This document shows, piece by piece, positions 37,147 through 45,882 of a stretch of 64,000 bases of DNA (within the stretch, counting starts at the first letter, position 1; the number at the start of each line of letters is the position of its first letter). Source of the DNA: Pseudomonadota bacterium (lineage in GTDB: Bacteria > Pseudomonadota > Alphaproteobacteria > Acetobacterales > Acetobacteraceae); NCBI GenBank assembly GCA_021801255.1, contig JAJYYH010000023.1:1-64000 (forward strand), in the 5' to 3' direction. The position numbers and the translations under genes were made by a program. Under the pieces are notes generated by a model, which did not search any database, was not told the origin of the DNA, and saw nothing but the letters and a program-made list of their open reading frames with translations.

Positions 37147-38757
37147 ATGATCGATGCAACCGTGGTCGAACTCTCGCGCATGCAATTTGCGCTGACCGCG
37201 CTCTATCATTTCCTGTTCGTGCCGCTCACGCTCGGCATGACCGTGATGCTGGCGGCGATGGAGACCGTCTATTTCATCACCGGCAAGCCGATCTACAAGG
37301 AAATGACCCAATTCTGGGGCAAGTTGTTCGGCATCAATTTCGCCATCGGGGTTGCCACCGGCCTCACCATGGAATTCGAGTTCGGCACCAACTGGTCGAT
37401 GTACTCGCATTTCGTCGGCGATGTGTTCGGCACGCCGCTCGCCATCGAGGGCTTGATGGCGTTTTTCCTGGAATCGACCTTTGTCGGGTTGATGTTCTTT
37501 GGCTGGGACCGGCTGAGCCGGCCGGCGCATCTCGCGGTGACCTATCTCGTGGCGCTCGGCTCGAATCTCTCGGCGCTTTGGATCCTGATTGCCAACGGTT
37601 TCATGCAGGATCCCGTCGGCGCGCTTTTCGACCCCGACACCATGCGCATGGAATTCACCAGCTTCTCTGATCTGGTTTTCAGCGAGGACGCCCAGGCCAA
37701 ATTCGTGCATACCTCGATCGCGGGTTTTGTCTGCGCGGCGATGTTCATGATGGGTATCAGCGCCTATTATCTCCTGACCCGCCGGCACCGGGAATTCGCG
37801 GCGCGCTCGTTTCGTATGGCGGCTTTGGTGGGCGTCATCGCCTCACTCGCGGTGATCACGCTCGGCGATGCGCTGGGCCGCGCCGATTATCTGCTCCAGG
37901 CGCCCAAGATCGCCGCCATGGAAGGCATCTGGGATACCACCAAGCCGCCCTATGAGCCCTGGAAACTCATTGCCCTGCCCAATGACGCGGCGCAGCGCGA
38001 TCTGTTTTCCTTCGGCCTGCCCTATGTCTTGACCCCGCTCGTCACCCATACCTTCGATAAGCCGATACCGGGCATTCTGGAGCTCGAGAGTGACGCCAAA
38101 CCGCGGATCGTCCGGGGCATCCAGGCGGTCCTCGCACTGCATGCCTATGCGACGACGAGAGATCCCGTGGCGCTCGCGGTGTTTCGCCAAAACGAAAGCG
38201 ATATGGGTTATGGCCTTTTGGCGCAGCGCTTCGCGCCCGATCAGGATCTGGCAAAAATCACCGCGGCGGAGCTGCCCACGATCCTCGATCTGACCGCGCG
38301 CGAAACCATTCCCAACGTCTTCGTCGAATTCTGGTCTTTCCGCATCATGGTGGCGCTCGGTTTCGCGTTTCTCGCGGTCTTTGCCTTCGGCGCCTACTAC
38401 AGTCTGAGAAACCGGCTCGAACGCCATCCCTTCCTCCTGAAGCTGACCATGTGGTCGATACCGCTGCCTATCCTGGCCACCGAGTTCGGCTGGATTACCG
38501 CCGAGAATGGCCGGCAGCCGTGGACGGTGTTCGGCTGGCTGCCGACCTTTCAATCGGCCTCCAGCCACGCGCTCGGCTATATGCTGTTCTCGCTGATCGG
38601 CTTCGCGCTGCTCTATAGCAGCTTCATCGCGGCCGAACTTTATCTGATGTTCAAATTTGCCCGCCTGGGGCCCGAGGGCCGCGCGGCGCACGCCCCGCCT
38701 CAGCCCGGGCCCACGCTTGCCGGGGCGCCCGGCTATGCCGATAAACCCTGGCAATAG
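37147..38757 (+). CDS. cydA: Cytochrome bd ubiquinol oxidase subunit I
   Basis: 536 residues. Binds hemes b558, b595 and d, and oxidises quinol while reducing oxygen to water without proton pumping. The N-terminus has RMQFALTALYHFLFVPLTLG with the heme-ligand His21. The GRQPW motif near residue 455 marks the quinol-site segment. The long Q-loop is present, with the inserted charged region between about residues 260 and 390. The C-terminus is Pro-rich. Start at 37147, preceded by GGGAG. Confidence 0.95.
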   Translation: MIDATVVELSRMQFALTALYHFLFVPLTLGMTVMLAAMETVYFITGKPIYKEMTQFWGKLFGINFAIGVATGLTMEFEFGTNWSMYSHFVGDVFGTPLAIEGLMAFFLESTFVGLMFFGWDRLSRPAHLAVTYLVALGSNLSALWILIANGFMQDPVGALFDPDTMRMEFTSFSDLVFSEDAQAKFVHTSIAGFVCAAMFMMGISAYYLLTRRHREFAARSFRMAALVGVIASLAVITLGDALGRADYLLQAPKIAAMEGIWDTTKPPYEPWKLIALPNDAAQRDLFSFGLPYVLTPLVTHTFDKPIPGILELESDAKPRIVRGIQAVLALHAYATTRDPVALAVFRQNESDMGYGLLAQRFAPDQDLAKITAAELPTILDLTARETIPNVFVEFWSFRIMVALGFAFLAVFAFGAYYSLRNRLERHPFLLKLTMWSIPLPILATEFGWITAENGRQPWTVFGWLPTFQSASSHALGYMLFSLIGFALLYSSFIAAELYLMFKFARLGPEGRAAHAPPQPGPTLAGAPGYADKPWQ

Positions 38758-38781
38758 CGTTCCAAGGACGAGGATAGAACC

Positions 38782-39921
38782 GTGGAAACCTATGTTATCT
38801 TGAAGTTGATCTGGACCCTTCTGCTCGGGGTGCTGCTCGTCGGGCTCGCGGTCATGGTTGGGATGGATATGGGGGTTGGCACGCTGCTTCGTTTCGTCGG
38901 GCGGAGCGATGCCGAACGGCGGGCAACGCTCAATGCCATTGGCCCGCACTGGGATGGCAATCAGGTTTGGTTCATCCTCGGAGGCGGGGCAATTTTTGCC
39001 GCTTTTCCAACGCTCTATGCGACTTCTTTTTCCACCTTCTACGTGGTGATGATCCTCCTGCTGTTCAGCATGATTTTGCGGCCCGTGGCATTCGAATATC
39101 GCTCCAAGGTCGATGCGCGACGCTGGCGTGGTGCCTGGGACTGGGCTTTCCTGATCTCGGGCGCGGTGCCGATGATCGTCTTCGGCGCCGCGATCGGCAA
39201 TATTCTTGAAGGGGTGGCGTTTCATTTCTCCTGGGACGGACAATATTACCAGGATCAGTCTTTTATATGGTATCTTCTCAACCCATTTGCCTTGCTCTGT
39301 GGTGTGATGTCGCTCGCGCTCGCGGTCTATCAGGGGGGAGCGATGTTGATGATGCGCACCGAGGCGCCGATCGCCGGGCGCGCCCGCGGCTTTGCGATGG
39401 CCGGCGGCTGGCTCGCCGCGCTGCTATTTGCCGCTGGCGGGTTTTGGGTTGCGCGCCTGCCGGGTTTCGTGCTCACCCAGCCGGTTGATCCAGGAATGCC
39501 CGCGACCCCGCTCGTTGGCTCCGGCGTCGCCATGGCAGTTGGCGCCTGGCTCAGTAATTTTTATATCGCGCCGCTCCTCTGGATCGCGCCGGGGCTCGGG
39601 TTCTTCGGTATGATCGTGGGCCCGCTCGCACTTGCTGCGCGCCGGCCGGCCTGGGGCTGGTGGCTCGGCGCCCTGGCCTGGGTTGGCACGATTTTCACCG
39701 TCGGCTTCGCGATGTTTCCCTTTCTCATGCCCTCGACGACGGCGCCCGCCCAGAGTCTTACGGTGTGGAATGCTTCTGGCAGCGCCTATAATCTTTCCTG
39801 GATGCTGGCTTTTACCCTGGTTTTTGCCCCAGCCGTGGTGATTTATACTGGATGGGCGTTTCGCATCATGCGCGGCAAGGTGAAAACGAACGCCATCGCG
39901 GAGAATGAGCATTCCTACTAG
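38782..39921 (+). CDS. cydB: Cytochrome bd ubiquinol oxidase subunit II
   Basis: 379 residues, about eight membrane helices, partner of CydA. Typical are LLGVLLVGLAVMVGMDMGVG at the N-terminus, GPHWDGNQVWFILGGGAIFAAFP and the RPVAFEYRSK segment. 24 bp after cydA. Confidence 0.95.
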   Translation: METYVILKLIWTLLLGVLLVGLAVMVGMDMGVGTLLRFVGRSDAERRATLNAIGPHWDGNQVWFILGGGAIFAAFPTLYATSFSTFYVVMILLLFSMILRPVAFEYRSKVDARRWRGAWDWAFLISGAVPMIVFGAAIGNILEGVAFHFSWDGQYYQDQSFIWYLLNPFALLCGVMSLALAVYQGGAMLMMRTEAPIAGRARGFAMAGGWLAALLFAAGGFWVARLPGFVLTQPVDPGMPATPLVGSGVAMAVGAWLSNFYIAPLLWIAPGLGFFGMIVGPLALAARRPAWGWWLGALAWVGTIFTVGFAMFPFLMPSTTAPAQSLTVWNASGSAYNLSWMLAFTLVFAPAVVIYTGWAFRIMRGKVKTNAIAENEHSY

Positions 39922-39936
39922 AAAGCAGCCCAGATC

Positions 39937-40134
39937 ATGAAAACACTGATCAAATTTCTCGGCCTCGCGGGGGTGCTATTTTTGGCGCTGCTGCTCGCGG
40001 TCGTCGCGGGCGATTATGGCCCGTGGTATTTCGCCTGGCTGGTCGGGACGACGATGATCATTCTCATCGCCGCCGCCGGCGCTGTCCTGATGGAAACCCA
40101 GACCAGCTCGGGCCGGCGGGACGAAGAATTCTAA
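39937..40134 (+). CDS. cydX: CydX-type small subunit with an extra N-terminal membrane helix
   Basis: 65 residues. The second half (WYFAWLVGTTMIILI, from Trp30) matches CydX, whose E. coli form begins MWYFAWILGT. The spacing from this Trp to the conserved acidic Glu (Glu53) is 23 residues, the same as in E. coli CydX (Trp2 to Glu25). Ahead of it lies an extra hydrophobic helix (FLGLAGVLFLALLLAVVAG). CydX stabilises heme in cytochrome bd. Here it appears as a two-helix protein. Confidence 0.8.
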   Translation: MKTLIKFLGLAGVLFLALLLAVVAGDYGPWYFAWLVGTTMIILIAAAGAVLMETQTSSGRRDEEF

Positions 40135-40158
40135 CGGCGAAGCGCGGGAGATCGCGGC

Positions 40159-40257
40159 ATGCTCGGTGGACTCGAAGGCCTTATTTTTTTCGTTCCCTTG
40201 ATCTATCTCGGGCTTTACATCCTCGCCTATATTTTCACGCGCCGGCATTTCCCCTGA
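40159..40257 (+). CDS. Tiny single-helix membrane protein of the cyd operon
   Basis: 32 residues. It starts MLGGLEGLIFFVPLIY, continues as one hydrophobic helix and ends with a basic FTRRHFP tail. A GGGAG sits 8 bp before the start. It lies between cydX and cydD. E. coli bd-I also has a tiny fourth subunit, CydH/CydY, but sequence likeness is not evident. The stop codon TGA begins a partial dispersed repeat. Confidence 0.6.
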   Translation: MLGGLEGLIFFVPLIYLGLYILAYIFTRRHFP

Positions 40258-40282
40258 GCGTTCACAAAAGAATGCTCTTGAG
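40255..40282 (+). repeat. Partial dispersed element, copy F (5' end only)
   Basis: TGAGCGTTCACAAAAGAAT then GCTCTT, matching 19 of 25 bases of the other copies' 5' end, and again starting at a gene's TGA stop. The rest of the element is missing or unrecognisable. Confidence 0.5.
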
Positions 40283-40335
40283 CGCGGCGCGCTTGAGCTT
40301 TCCCTTCTTGCCGCTCCTTGATCGACCAAGCCACG

Positions 40336-42072
40336 ATGGCTGAGAGCGCCGAGCGATCTCTCCTGGCCATCGCTTGGACGGCGCGCGCGGCTCTTATCGG
40401 TGCGATCGGCTTTGGCCTGGCGGCCGGGTTTCTGGTCATCGTCCAAGCGACCCTGCTCGCCCGGATCATCGATCGCGCGATATTCCATGCAGCCGATCTT
40501 CCCGCTCTCGCGCCCGCGATCGCGGCGCTGGTCGGGTTGTTCGTCTTGCGCGCGGCGCTGTCCTGGGCTGGCGAGGTCGTGGGTTTTGAAGCGGCAGCGC
40601 ACGTCAAATCGACGCTCCGCCAGCGCCTCGCGGTCCATCTTCTAGCGCTCGGGCCGGTTCATGCCGTACAAGAGCAAAGCGGCGATCTCGCCACCACGCT
40701 GCTCGACGGGGTTGAAGCGCTGGAGCCCTATATCGCGCGCTATCTGCCGCAGATGGCGCTTCTGGCGATGGTGCCGCTGGCGATTTTTGCCGCCGTGGTG
40801 CCGCTTGATTGGCCGAGCGGGCTTGTGCTTCTTGGCAGCGGCCCGCTCATTCCCTTCTTCATGGTTCTGGTCGGCGCGCGCGCGGGGGCGATCAACCAGC
40901 GGCAATGGCGGCAATTGCTCATGATGGGCGGGCATTTCCTTGATGCCGTGCAGGGCCTCACAACACTCAAATTATTCGGCGCCGCGCGCGCCGAGATCGA
41001 TCTGGTCGGGCGCATCGCCGATGCCTATCGGCGAACCACGATGGAGGGGCTGCGGGTCGCGTTTCTTACTTCGGCTGTGCTGGAATTTTTCGCGAGCCTC
41101 GCGATCGCGCTCGTTGCCGTGCTGCTCGGGGCGCGGCTGCTGCATGGCGGCATCGATTTCTACCCGGCGCTTTTGGTGTTGCTCTTGGTGCCGGAGTTTT
41201 TCCTGCCGCTACGTGGCTTTGCCGCGCATTATCACGCGCGAATGAGCGCGCTCGCCGCGGCACAGCGCATTTTCGCGCTGCTCGATCTGCCGCTGCCTCT
41301 TACCGCCGGCTCGCGTCCGCCGCCCGCGCCGCCGCTCGCGCTCTCCTGCCAGGGCCTCGTGCTGGCCTACGGGATGGGCGCGCCGGTGCTGCGCGGTCTC
41401 ACCTGCGACATTCCAGCCGGACGCGTGACCGCGCTGGTGGGGCCGAGCGGCGCCGGCAAAAGCAGCTTTGCCGCGGCATTACTCGGTTTTCTCGTGCCAC
41501 ATGCTGGAGAGTTACGGGTCAACGGCATCCCGCTTGCCGAAATCGATCGCACGGCGTGGTGGCAAAGCCTCGCCTATGTGCCGCAAAGGCCGCGTCTCTT
41601 CGCCGGGAGTATCGCTGCCAATCTGCGGCTCGCGCGGCCAGCGGCAACGATGGCGGCACTGCGCCGGGCGGCGGCGGCGGCCGGCGCGCTTGACTTTATC
41701 GAATCCCTGCCGCGCGGCTTCGAGAGCGAACTCGGGGATGGCGGCGCCGGTCTCTCCGGCGGGCAGATCCAGCGCTTGGCGCTGGCGCGCGCTTTTCTCA
41801 AGGACGCGCCGCTGCTGATCCTCGATGAGGCCAGCGCCCATCTCGATCTCGAAACAGAAGCGGAGCTGGCCGCGGCGATCGCCGCGCTGGCGGTCGGGCG
41901 AACAGCGGTCGTGATCGCCCATCGCCTTGCCACGGTGGAGCGTGCCGATCAGATCCTGGTCATCGATCGTGGGCGCCTCGTCGAAGCCGGCACCCACGCG
42001 GCACTTCTGGCGAAAGGCGGGGTCTATGCCGGGATGCTGGCGGCGCGGCGGGACATGGCATGCGCGACCTGA
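40336..42072 (+). CDS. cydD: Thiol reductant ABC exporter subunit CydD
   Basis: 578 residues from the ATG at 40336 (a TTG at 40318 is an alternative). CydDC supports cytochrome bd assembly through transport of thiols or heme-related compounds. The membrane domain carries FEAAAHVKSTLRQRLAVHLL. The nucleotide-binding domain has Walker A LVGPSGAGKSS, signature LSGGQIQRLALARAFL and Walker B LLILDEASAHLD. Overlaps cydC by 13 bp. Confidence 0.92.
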   Translation: MAESAERSLLAIAWTARAALIGAIGFGLAAGFLVIVQATLLARIIDRAIFHAADLPALAPAIAALVGLFVLRAALSWAGEVVGFEAAAHVKSTLRQRLAVHLLALGPVHAVQEQSGDLATTLLDGVEALEPYIARYLPQMALLAMVPLAIFAAVVPLDWPSGLVLLGSGPLIPFFMVLVGARAGAINQRQWRQLLMMGGHFLDAVQGLTTLKLFGAARAEIDLVGRIADAYRRTTMEGLRVAFLTSAVLEFFASLAIALVAVLLGARLLHGGIDFYPALLVLLLVPEFFLPLRGFAAHYHARMSALAAAQRIFALLDLPLPLTAGSRPPPAPPLALSCQGLVLAYGMGAPVLRGLTCDIPAGRVTALVGPSGAGKSSFAAALLGFLVPHAGELRVNGIPLAEIDRTAWWQSLAYVPQRPRLFAGSIAANLRLARPAATMAALRRAAAAAGALDFIESLPRGFESELGDGGAGLSGGQIQRLALARAFLKDAPLLILDEASAHLDLETEAELAAAIAALAVGRTAVVIAHRLATVERADQILVIDRGRLVEAGTHAALLAKGGVYAGMLAARRDMACAT

Positions 42073-43814
42073 TCCGCCTGCTCCGGCTCTATACGCCCTA
42101 CTGGCGCTGGATGAGCGCCGGGATCGCGCTCGGGTTGGTTACGGTTCTCGCCAATTTCGGCTTGCTTGCGCTGGCTGGCTGGTTTCTCACCGCCGCCGCG
42201 GCGGCGGGGCTTGGCGGTATCGCCGCGCAGAACGCTTTTAATTTCTTCACCCCGGCGGCTTTCGTGCGCCTCTTTGCGACCCTTCGGGTACTCGGACGCT
42301 ACGCCGCGCGGATCGTCGATCACGAGGCGACGTTTCGCCAGATCGCGGGACTGCGGGTTTTCCTGTTCGCGCGTCTGGTGCCGCTGGCGCCGCTCGGCCT
42401 CGGCGGCGATCGCGGTGGTGACGTGTTATCCCGATTGGTCACCGACATCGACCGGCTGAGCGATTTTTATCCCCGCCTGCTCGCTCCGGCACTGGTCGCG
42501 GCGATTGCCGCTATCGTGATGGCCCTGGTGATCGCCACCGTGGCGCCGATCGCCGGCCTCGGGCTCTTCGCCGCCTTGCTCGCGGCCGGCATCGCCGTGC
42601 CGCTCCTCGGCCTTCGCGCCGGGGCGGCGCCGGGCAAGGCGATTGTCACGCAGGAGGCGGCTTTGCGCGCCGAGATCGTCGATATGGTGCAGGGCATGGC
42701 GGATCTCCTGACCCATGGCGCCGGGCCGCCGACGACAACCCGCATCGCCGCCGCCGATGCCGCCCTGATCGGACAGCAACGGCGGATGCGCTCGATTACC
42801 GCCTTGAGCGCGGCCCTCTCCGGGTTCCTCGCCAACGCGGCATTGGCGATGATGCTGATGATCGCCGTGCCACTGCTTCGCCTGGGCCGGATGTCGGGGG
42901 CGGATATGGCATTTCTGGTATTCGGCACATGGGCGGCGTTTGAGGCCGTGGCGCCGCTCGGTCCGGCGTTTCACCTGCTGGGTCAGATCCGAGCTTCGGC
43001 GCGGCGGGTTTTCGAAACCGCCGATCGTGCGCCCCCGGTCATCGAGCCGGCGGTAAGTCCGCATCGGCCACGCCGGCTCGATCTCGCGTTGCACGACCTG
43101 CGACTCCGCTACACGCCGACCGGGCCCTGGGTGCTGGATGGCCTCAACCTCACGATCCGCGAGGGCGAACGCCTGGTGCTGATCGGTCGCAGCGGATCGG
43201 GAAAGACCACGCTCACCCATCTCTTGTTGCGTTTTGTGGAATACCAGGAAGGGTCTGCCCGCCTCGGTGGGATTGAACTCCGCTCGATCCGCGGCGACGA
43301 TGTCCGAAGCCTGTTCACCGTTATTTCGCAGCGGACGTTTCTGTTTCATGGTACACTCAAAGACAATTTGCTGCTGGCACGACCAGACGCCACGGAAGCG
43401 GCGTTGTGGCGAGCCCTCGAGGTTGCGCAACTGGCGGCCTTTGTCCGCGCGCAGCCGGAAGGGCTCGAAACTCTTGTCGGCGAAGGCGGCGCTCGTCTCT
43501 CGGGCGGCGAAGCGCGCCGCGTGGCGCTGGCGCGCGCGGTGCTGCGCGACACCCCCTGGCTCATCCTGGATGAGCCGATGGAGGGGCTCGACCCATTGAC
43601 CGAGGCATTGGTACAAACCGCCCTCGATGCGGTGACCCGGGGACGGACGGTGCTGACGATCACCCATCGGCTGACGGCTATTCAGGACCATGATCAAATC
43701 GCGGTCATCGCGGCGGGGCGCATCATCGAAAGTGGAGATTTCGGCGTGGTACGGCGTCAAGGCATCCATGTGCCGCGTCTGCTGGCACTCCAATCCGGAC
43801 TGACGCGGCTCTGA
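42060..43814 (+). CDS. cydC: Thiol reductant ABC exporter subunit CydC
   Basis: 584 residues, partner of CydD. The membrane domain starts LIRLLRLYTPYWRWMSAGIA. The ATPase domain has Walker A LIGRSGSGKTTL, a signature LSGGEARRVALARAVL and Walker B LILDEPMEGLD. The start lies within the last codons of cydD. Confidence 0.92.
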   Translation: MRDLIRLLRLYTPYWRWMSAGIALGLVTVLANFGLLALAGWFLTAAAAAGLGGIAAQNAFNFFTPAAFVRLFATLRVLGRYAARIVDHEATFRQIAGLRVFLFARLVPLAPLGLGGDRGGDVLSRLVTDIDRLSDFYPRLLAPALVAAIAAIVMALVIATVAPIAGLGLFAALLAAGIAVPLLGLRAGAAPGKAIVTQEAALRAEIVDMVQGMADLLTHGAGPPTTTRIAAADAALIGQQRRMRSITALSAALSGFLANAALAMMLMIAVPLLRLGRMSGADMAFLVFGTWAAFEAVAPLGPAFHLLGQIRASARRVFETADRAPPVIEPAVSPHRPRRLDLALHDLRLRYTPTGPWVLDGLNLTIREGERLVLIGRSGSGKTTLTHLLLRFVEYQEGSARLGGIELRSIRGDDVRSLFTVISQRTFLFHGTLKDNLLLARPDATEAALWRALEVAQLAAFVRAQPEGLETLVGEGGARLSGGEARRVALARAVLRDTPWLILDEPMEGLDPLTEALVQTALDAVTRGRTVLTITHRLTAIQDHDQIAVIAAGRIIESGDFGVVRRQGIHVPRLLALQSGLTRL

Positions 43815-44151
43815 AATAACCCGTGATGGTGGGGTCCGTCGGGGCATTGGGCCGCGCCCATCCGGCTATTTCGGCTTCACGGATCAGCGACTTTTCACGA
43901 GCTTCGCTCGTCGTCAACCGACGAGCTATACTCCGTTCACGCCATAATCCGAAAATCCTTGGGCGAGATAACGCGGAAATTGTCCGGCACTCTTGCCTGG
44001 GAATCGAGAGAAAAACCCAATTTTTCCAGAGGAAATTCTTCAATTTCGATTGATTTCCAGGCTTTTAAGGCATATAAATTATTAAAAAATAATCGACAAT
44101 TTAAAAATAAAGCACTATTCATTTTTTTATAAACATCTTCAGACGGAAAAT
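43815..44151. other. Gap after cydC
   Basis: No gene supported. It contains a hairpin ACGAGC/GCTCGT at 43897-43911, degenerate repeat copy E, and an AT-rich tract (44060-44140) below the tRNA gene. Confidence 0.6.
43988..44072 (+). repeat. Dispersed inverted-repeat element, degenerate copy E
   Basis: The core aligns with copy B: CTCTTGCC, GAATCGAGAGAAAAACCCA, then CCAGAGGAAATTCTT and TTTCGATTGATTTCCAGG. The inner stem GAAAAA/TTTTTC is intact. The 5' end with the TGA is lost; it is 170 bp from the nearest stop codon. Confidence 0.7.
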
Positions 44152-44225
44152 TGGAGCGGGTGAAGGGAATCGAACCCTCGTATGCAGCTTGGGAAGCTGC
44201 CGTTCTACCATTGAACTACACCCGC
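44152..44225 (-). tRNA. tRNA-Gly (anticodon CCC)
   Basis: A 74-nt cloverleaf on the minus strand including the encoded CCA end. Acceptor stem GCGGGTG/CACCCGC, D-loop AATGGTA, anticodon stem GCAGC/GCTGC with loop TTCCCAA, T-loop TTCGATT. The anticodon CCC reads GGG codons. Confidence 0.95.
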
Positions 44226-44304
44226 GCCGGCGAGGGCGTTTATAGGAAGCTCCGGTTGACGGCGCAATGCGCGATCTCTAAAGTAAATTCCGGTGGTGTT
44301 ACCA

Positions 44305-44365
44305 CCCCTCGCGATTTGTCCGGCCGGATTGCGGCGAGGTGAAATAAGCGCGCTAAAGAGGCCAG
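44305..44365 (+). ncRNA. SAM-II riboswitch upstream of metZ
   Basis: The P1 stem is CCTCGC (44307-44312) with GCGAGG (44334-44339). Between them is ATTTG, then CCGGCCGGATTGC. After P1 comes TGAAATAAGCGCGCTAAAGAGGCC in part, whose GGCC (44360-44363) can pair with GGCC at 44322-44325 to form the pseudoknot. The consensus GATTTG..GCCGG..TTGC..GTGAAATAA..GCTAAA.AGG is met. SAM-II motifs sit before metA, metX or metZ in alphaproteobacteria; here it lies 63 bp upstream of metZ. SAM binding should hide the ribosome site and lower methionine synthesis. Confidence 0.85.
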
Positions 44366-44427
44366 CGCCTAGACTTGCGGAACGGCGCTGCATCCACGGT
44401 CGGGCCAGATGCAAAGGGCCCCGAGAG

Positions 44428-45630
44428 ATGACCGAACCGTTTTCCTCACTTGCCGTGCTTCGCCCGGCGACCCGTTTGGTTCATGCCGGCGGGAGCCGTA
44501 CGCGTTTCGGCGAGACCGCCGAGGCGCTCTTTCTCACCTCGGGTTTCGTCTATGAGAGTGCCGAGGAGGCCGAGGCGACATTCAGGGGCGAGATCAGTCG
44601 CTACCAGTATTCGCGATTCGGCAACCCGACGGTCGCGATGCTGGAAGAACGCCTCGCCGCGATCGAGGGCGCGGAGGCTTGCCGGGTCACAGCGTCGGGC
44701 ATGGCCGCCGTCCATGCCGCGCTGGTGTGTGGCCTCCAGGCCGGCGACCGGGTAGTGGCGGCCCGCGCCCTGTTCGGCTCCTGCCACTGGATCATCTCGG
44801 CGCTGCTACCGCGCTTTGGCATCGCAACCGAGTTTGTCGATGGTGCCGATATCGCATCCTGGCGCGCCGCTCTCGCCCACCCGGCCGCGCTGGTGCTGCT
44901 GGAAACGCCGTCCAACCCGATGCTGGAGGTCATCGATCTCAGTGCGGTAGCGAGCCTCGCGCATGACGCGGGAGCGAAGGTGATCGTCGATAACGTGTTC
45001 GCCACCCCTTTGCTGCAACGTCCGCTGGAATGGGGCGCCGATATCGTCGTCTATTCCTGCACCAAGCATATCGACGGCCAGGGCCGGGTGCTGGGCGGCG
45101 CGGTGCTCGGCGCGCGGAAGTGGGTGGAGGAGGTTTTGCAACCCTATCTGCGCAATACCGGCCCGGCGCTCTCGCCGTTCAATGCCTGGCTGCTGCTCAA
45201 GGGGCTCGAGACGCTGTCGCTCCGCGTCGAGGCGGGCTGCCGCAATGCGGCAAAGCTCGCCGATTTTCTTGCCGAGCGGCCCGAGATCGCGCAAGTGTGG
45301 TACCCGGCCCGCGCCGATCATCCGCAAGCGGCGCTGGCGCGGGCGCAGATGAGCGACGGCGGCACGATCGTCACCTTCTCGCTCAAGGGCGGCAAGGGGG
45401 CGGCCTTCGCGTTCATGAACGGGCTCAGGCTGATCCGCATTTCCAACAATCTCGGCGACGCCAAATCCCTCGTCACCCATCCCGCGACCACCACCCATTC
45501 CCGCCTCGGTGCCGAGGAGCGCGCCCGGCTCGGCATCGGCGACGGCGCGGTACGACTGTCAGTGGGGATCGAGGATGCGGCCGATCTTCAGGACGACCTC
45601 ACCCGCGGACTGGCCGCGATTGCCGCCTGA
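44428..45630 (+). CDS. metZ: O-succinylhomoserine sulfhydrylase
   Basis: Makes homocysteine from O-succinylhomoserine and sulfide. 400 residues, Cys/Met metabolism PLP-enzyme family. The start at 44428 follows GAGAG. RYQYSRFGNPTVAMLEERLAA is the phosphate-site segment, and the PLP lysine is Lys213 in SCTKHIDGQGR. The C-terminal SLVTHPATTTHSR is standard. The upstream SAM-II riboswitch supports the methionine role. The stop codon begins repeat copy B. Confidence 0.93.
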   Translation: MTEPFSSLAVLRPATRLVHAGGSRTRFGETAEALFLTSGFVYESAEEAEATFRGEISRYQYSRFGNPTVAMLEERLAAIEGAEACRVTASGMAAVHAALVCGLQAGDRVVAARALFGSCHWIISALLPRFGIATEFVDGADIASWRAALAHPAALVLLETPSNPMLEVIDLSAVASLAHDAGAKVIVDNVFATPLLQRPLEWGADIVVYSCTKHIDGQGRVLGGAVLGARKWVEEVLQPYLRNTGPALSPFNAWLLLKGLETLSLRVEAGCRNAAKLADFLAERPEIAQVWYPARADHPQAALARAQMSDGGTIVTFSLKGGKGAAFAFMNGLRLIRISNNLGDAKSLVTHPATTTHSRLGAEERARLGIGDGAVRLSVGIEDAADLQDDLTRGLAAIAA

Positions 45631-45732
45631 GAGTTTGAAAAAGAATGCCCTCTTGCCCGGAAATCGACAGGAAAAACCCAGTGTTTCCAGAGGGCGTTCT
45701 TGTTCAAGTTCGATTGATTTTCAGGCTCTGAG
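45628..45732 (+). repeat. Dispersed stop-codon-linked inverted-repeat element, copy B (best copy)
   Basis: Starts TGAGAGTTTGAAAAAGAAT with the metZ stop. Outer arms TGAAAAAGAATGCCCTCT and AGAGGGCGTTCTTGTTCA match over 16 of 18 positions as an inverted repeat. The inner arms GGAAAaAC and GTgTTTCC pair around CCA. It ends TTCAAGTTCGATTGATTTTCA. An IS110 remnant follows directly. Confidence 0.9.
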
Positions 45733-45734
45733 AG

Positions 45735-45882
45735 GTTGAAGAATTTTTCGCCAAACTGGACCCGACCGAAATAGCCCTGGAAGCCTGTGCGGGCACCTCA
45801 CTGGGGTCGGGCCAACAAGATCGCCCGGATCGTCTGGGCAATGATGGCGCGCGGCGAGATGTACCGGCAGCAGCCTGACCTT
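45735..45882 (+). pseudogene. IS110-family transposase remnant
   Basis: First frame: VEEFFAKLDPTEIALEACAG, the N-terminal DEDD-domain segment of IS110 transposases (xLPPxxVGMEACxGxHHWGR-like). A frameshift then reads HWGRANKIARIVWAMMARGE, where HWGR is the end of that motif and ANKxARIVWA is the C-terminal motif. So the middle of the gene is deleted and the ends are joined. Non-functional. Confidence 0.72.
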
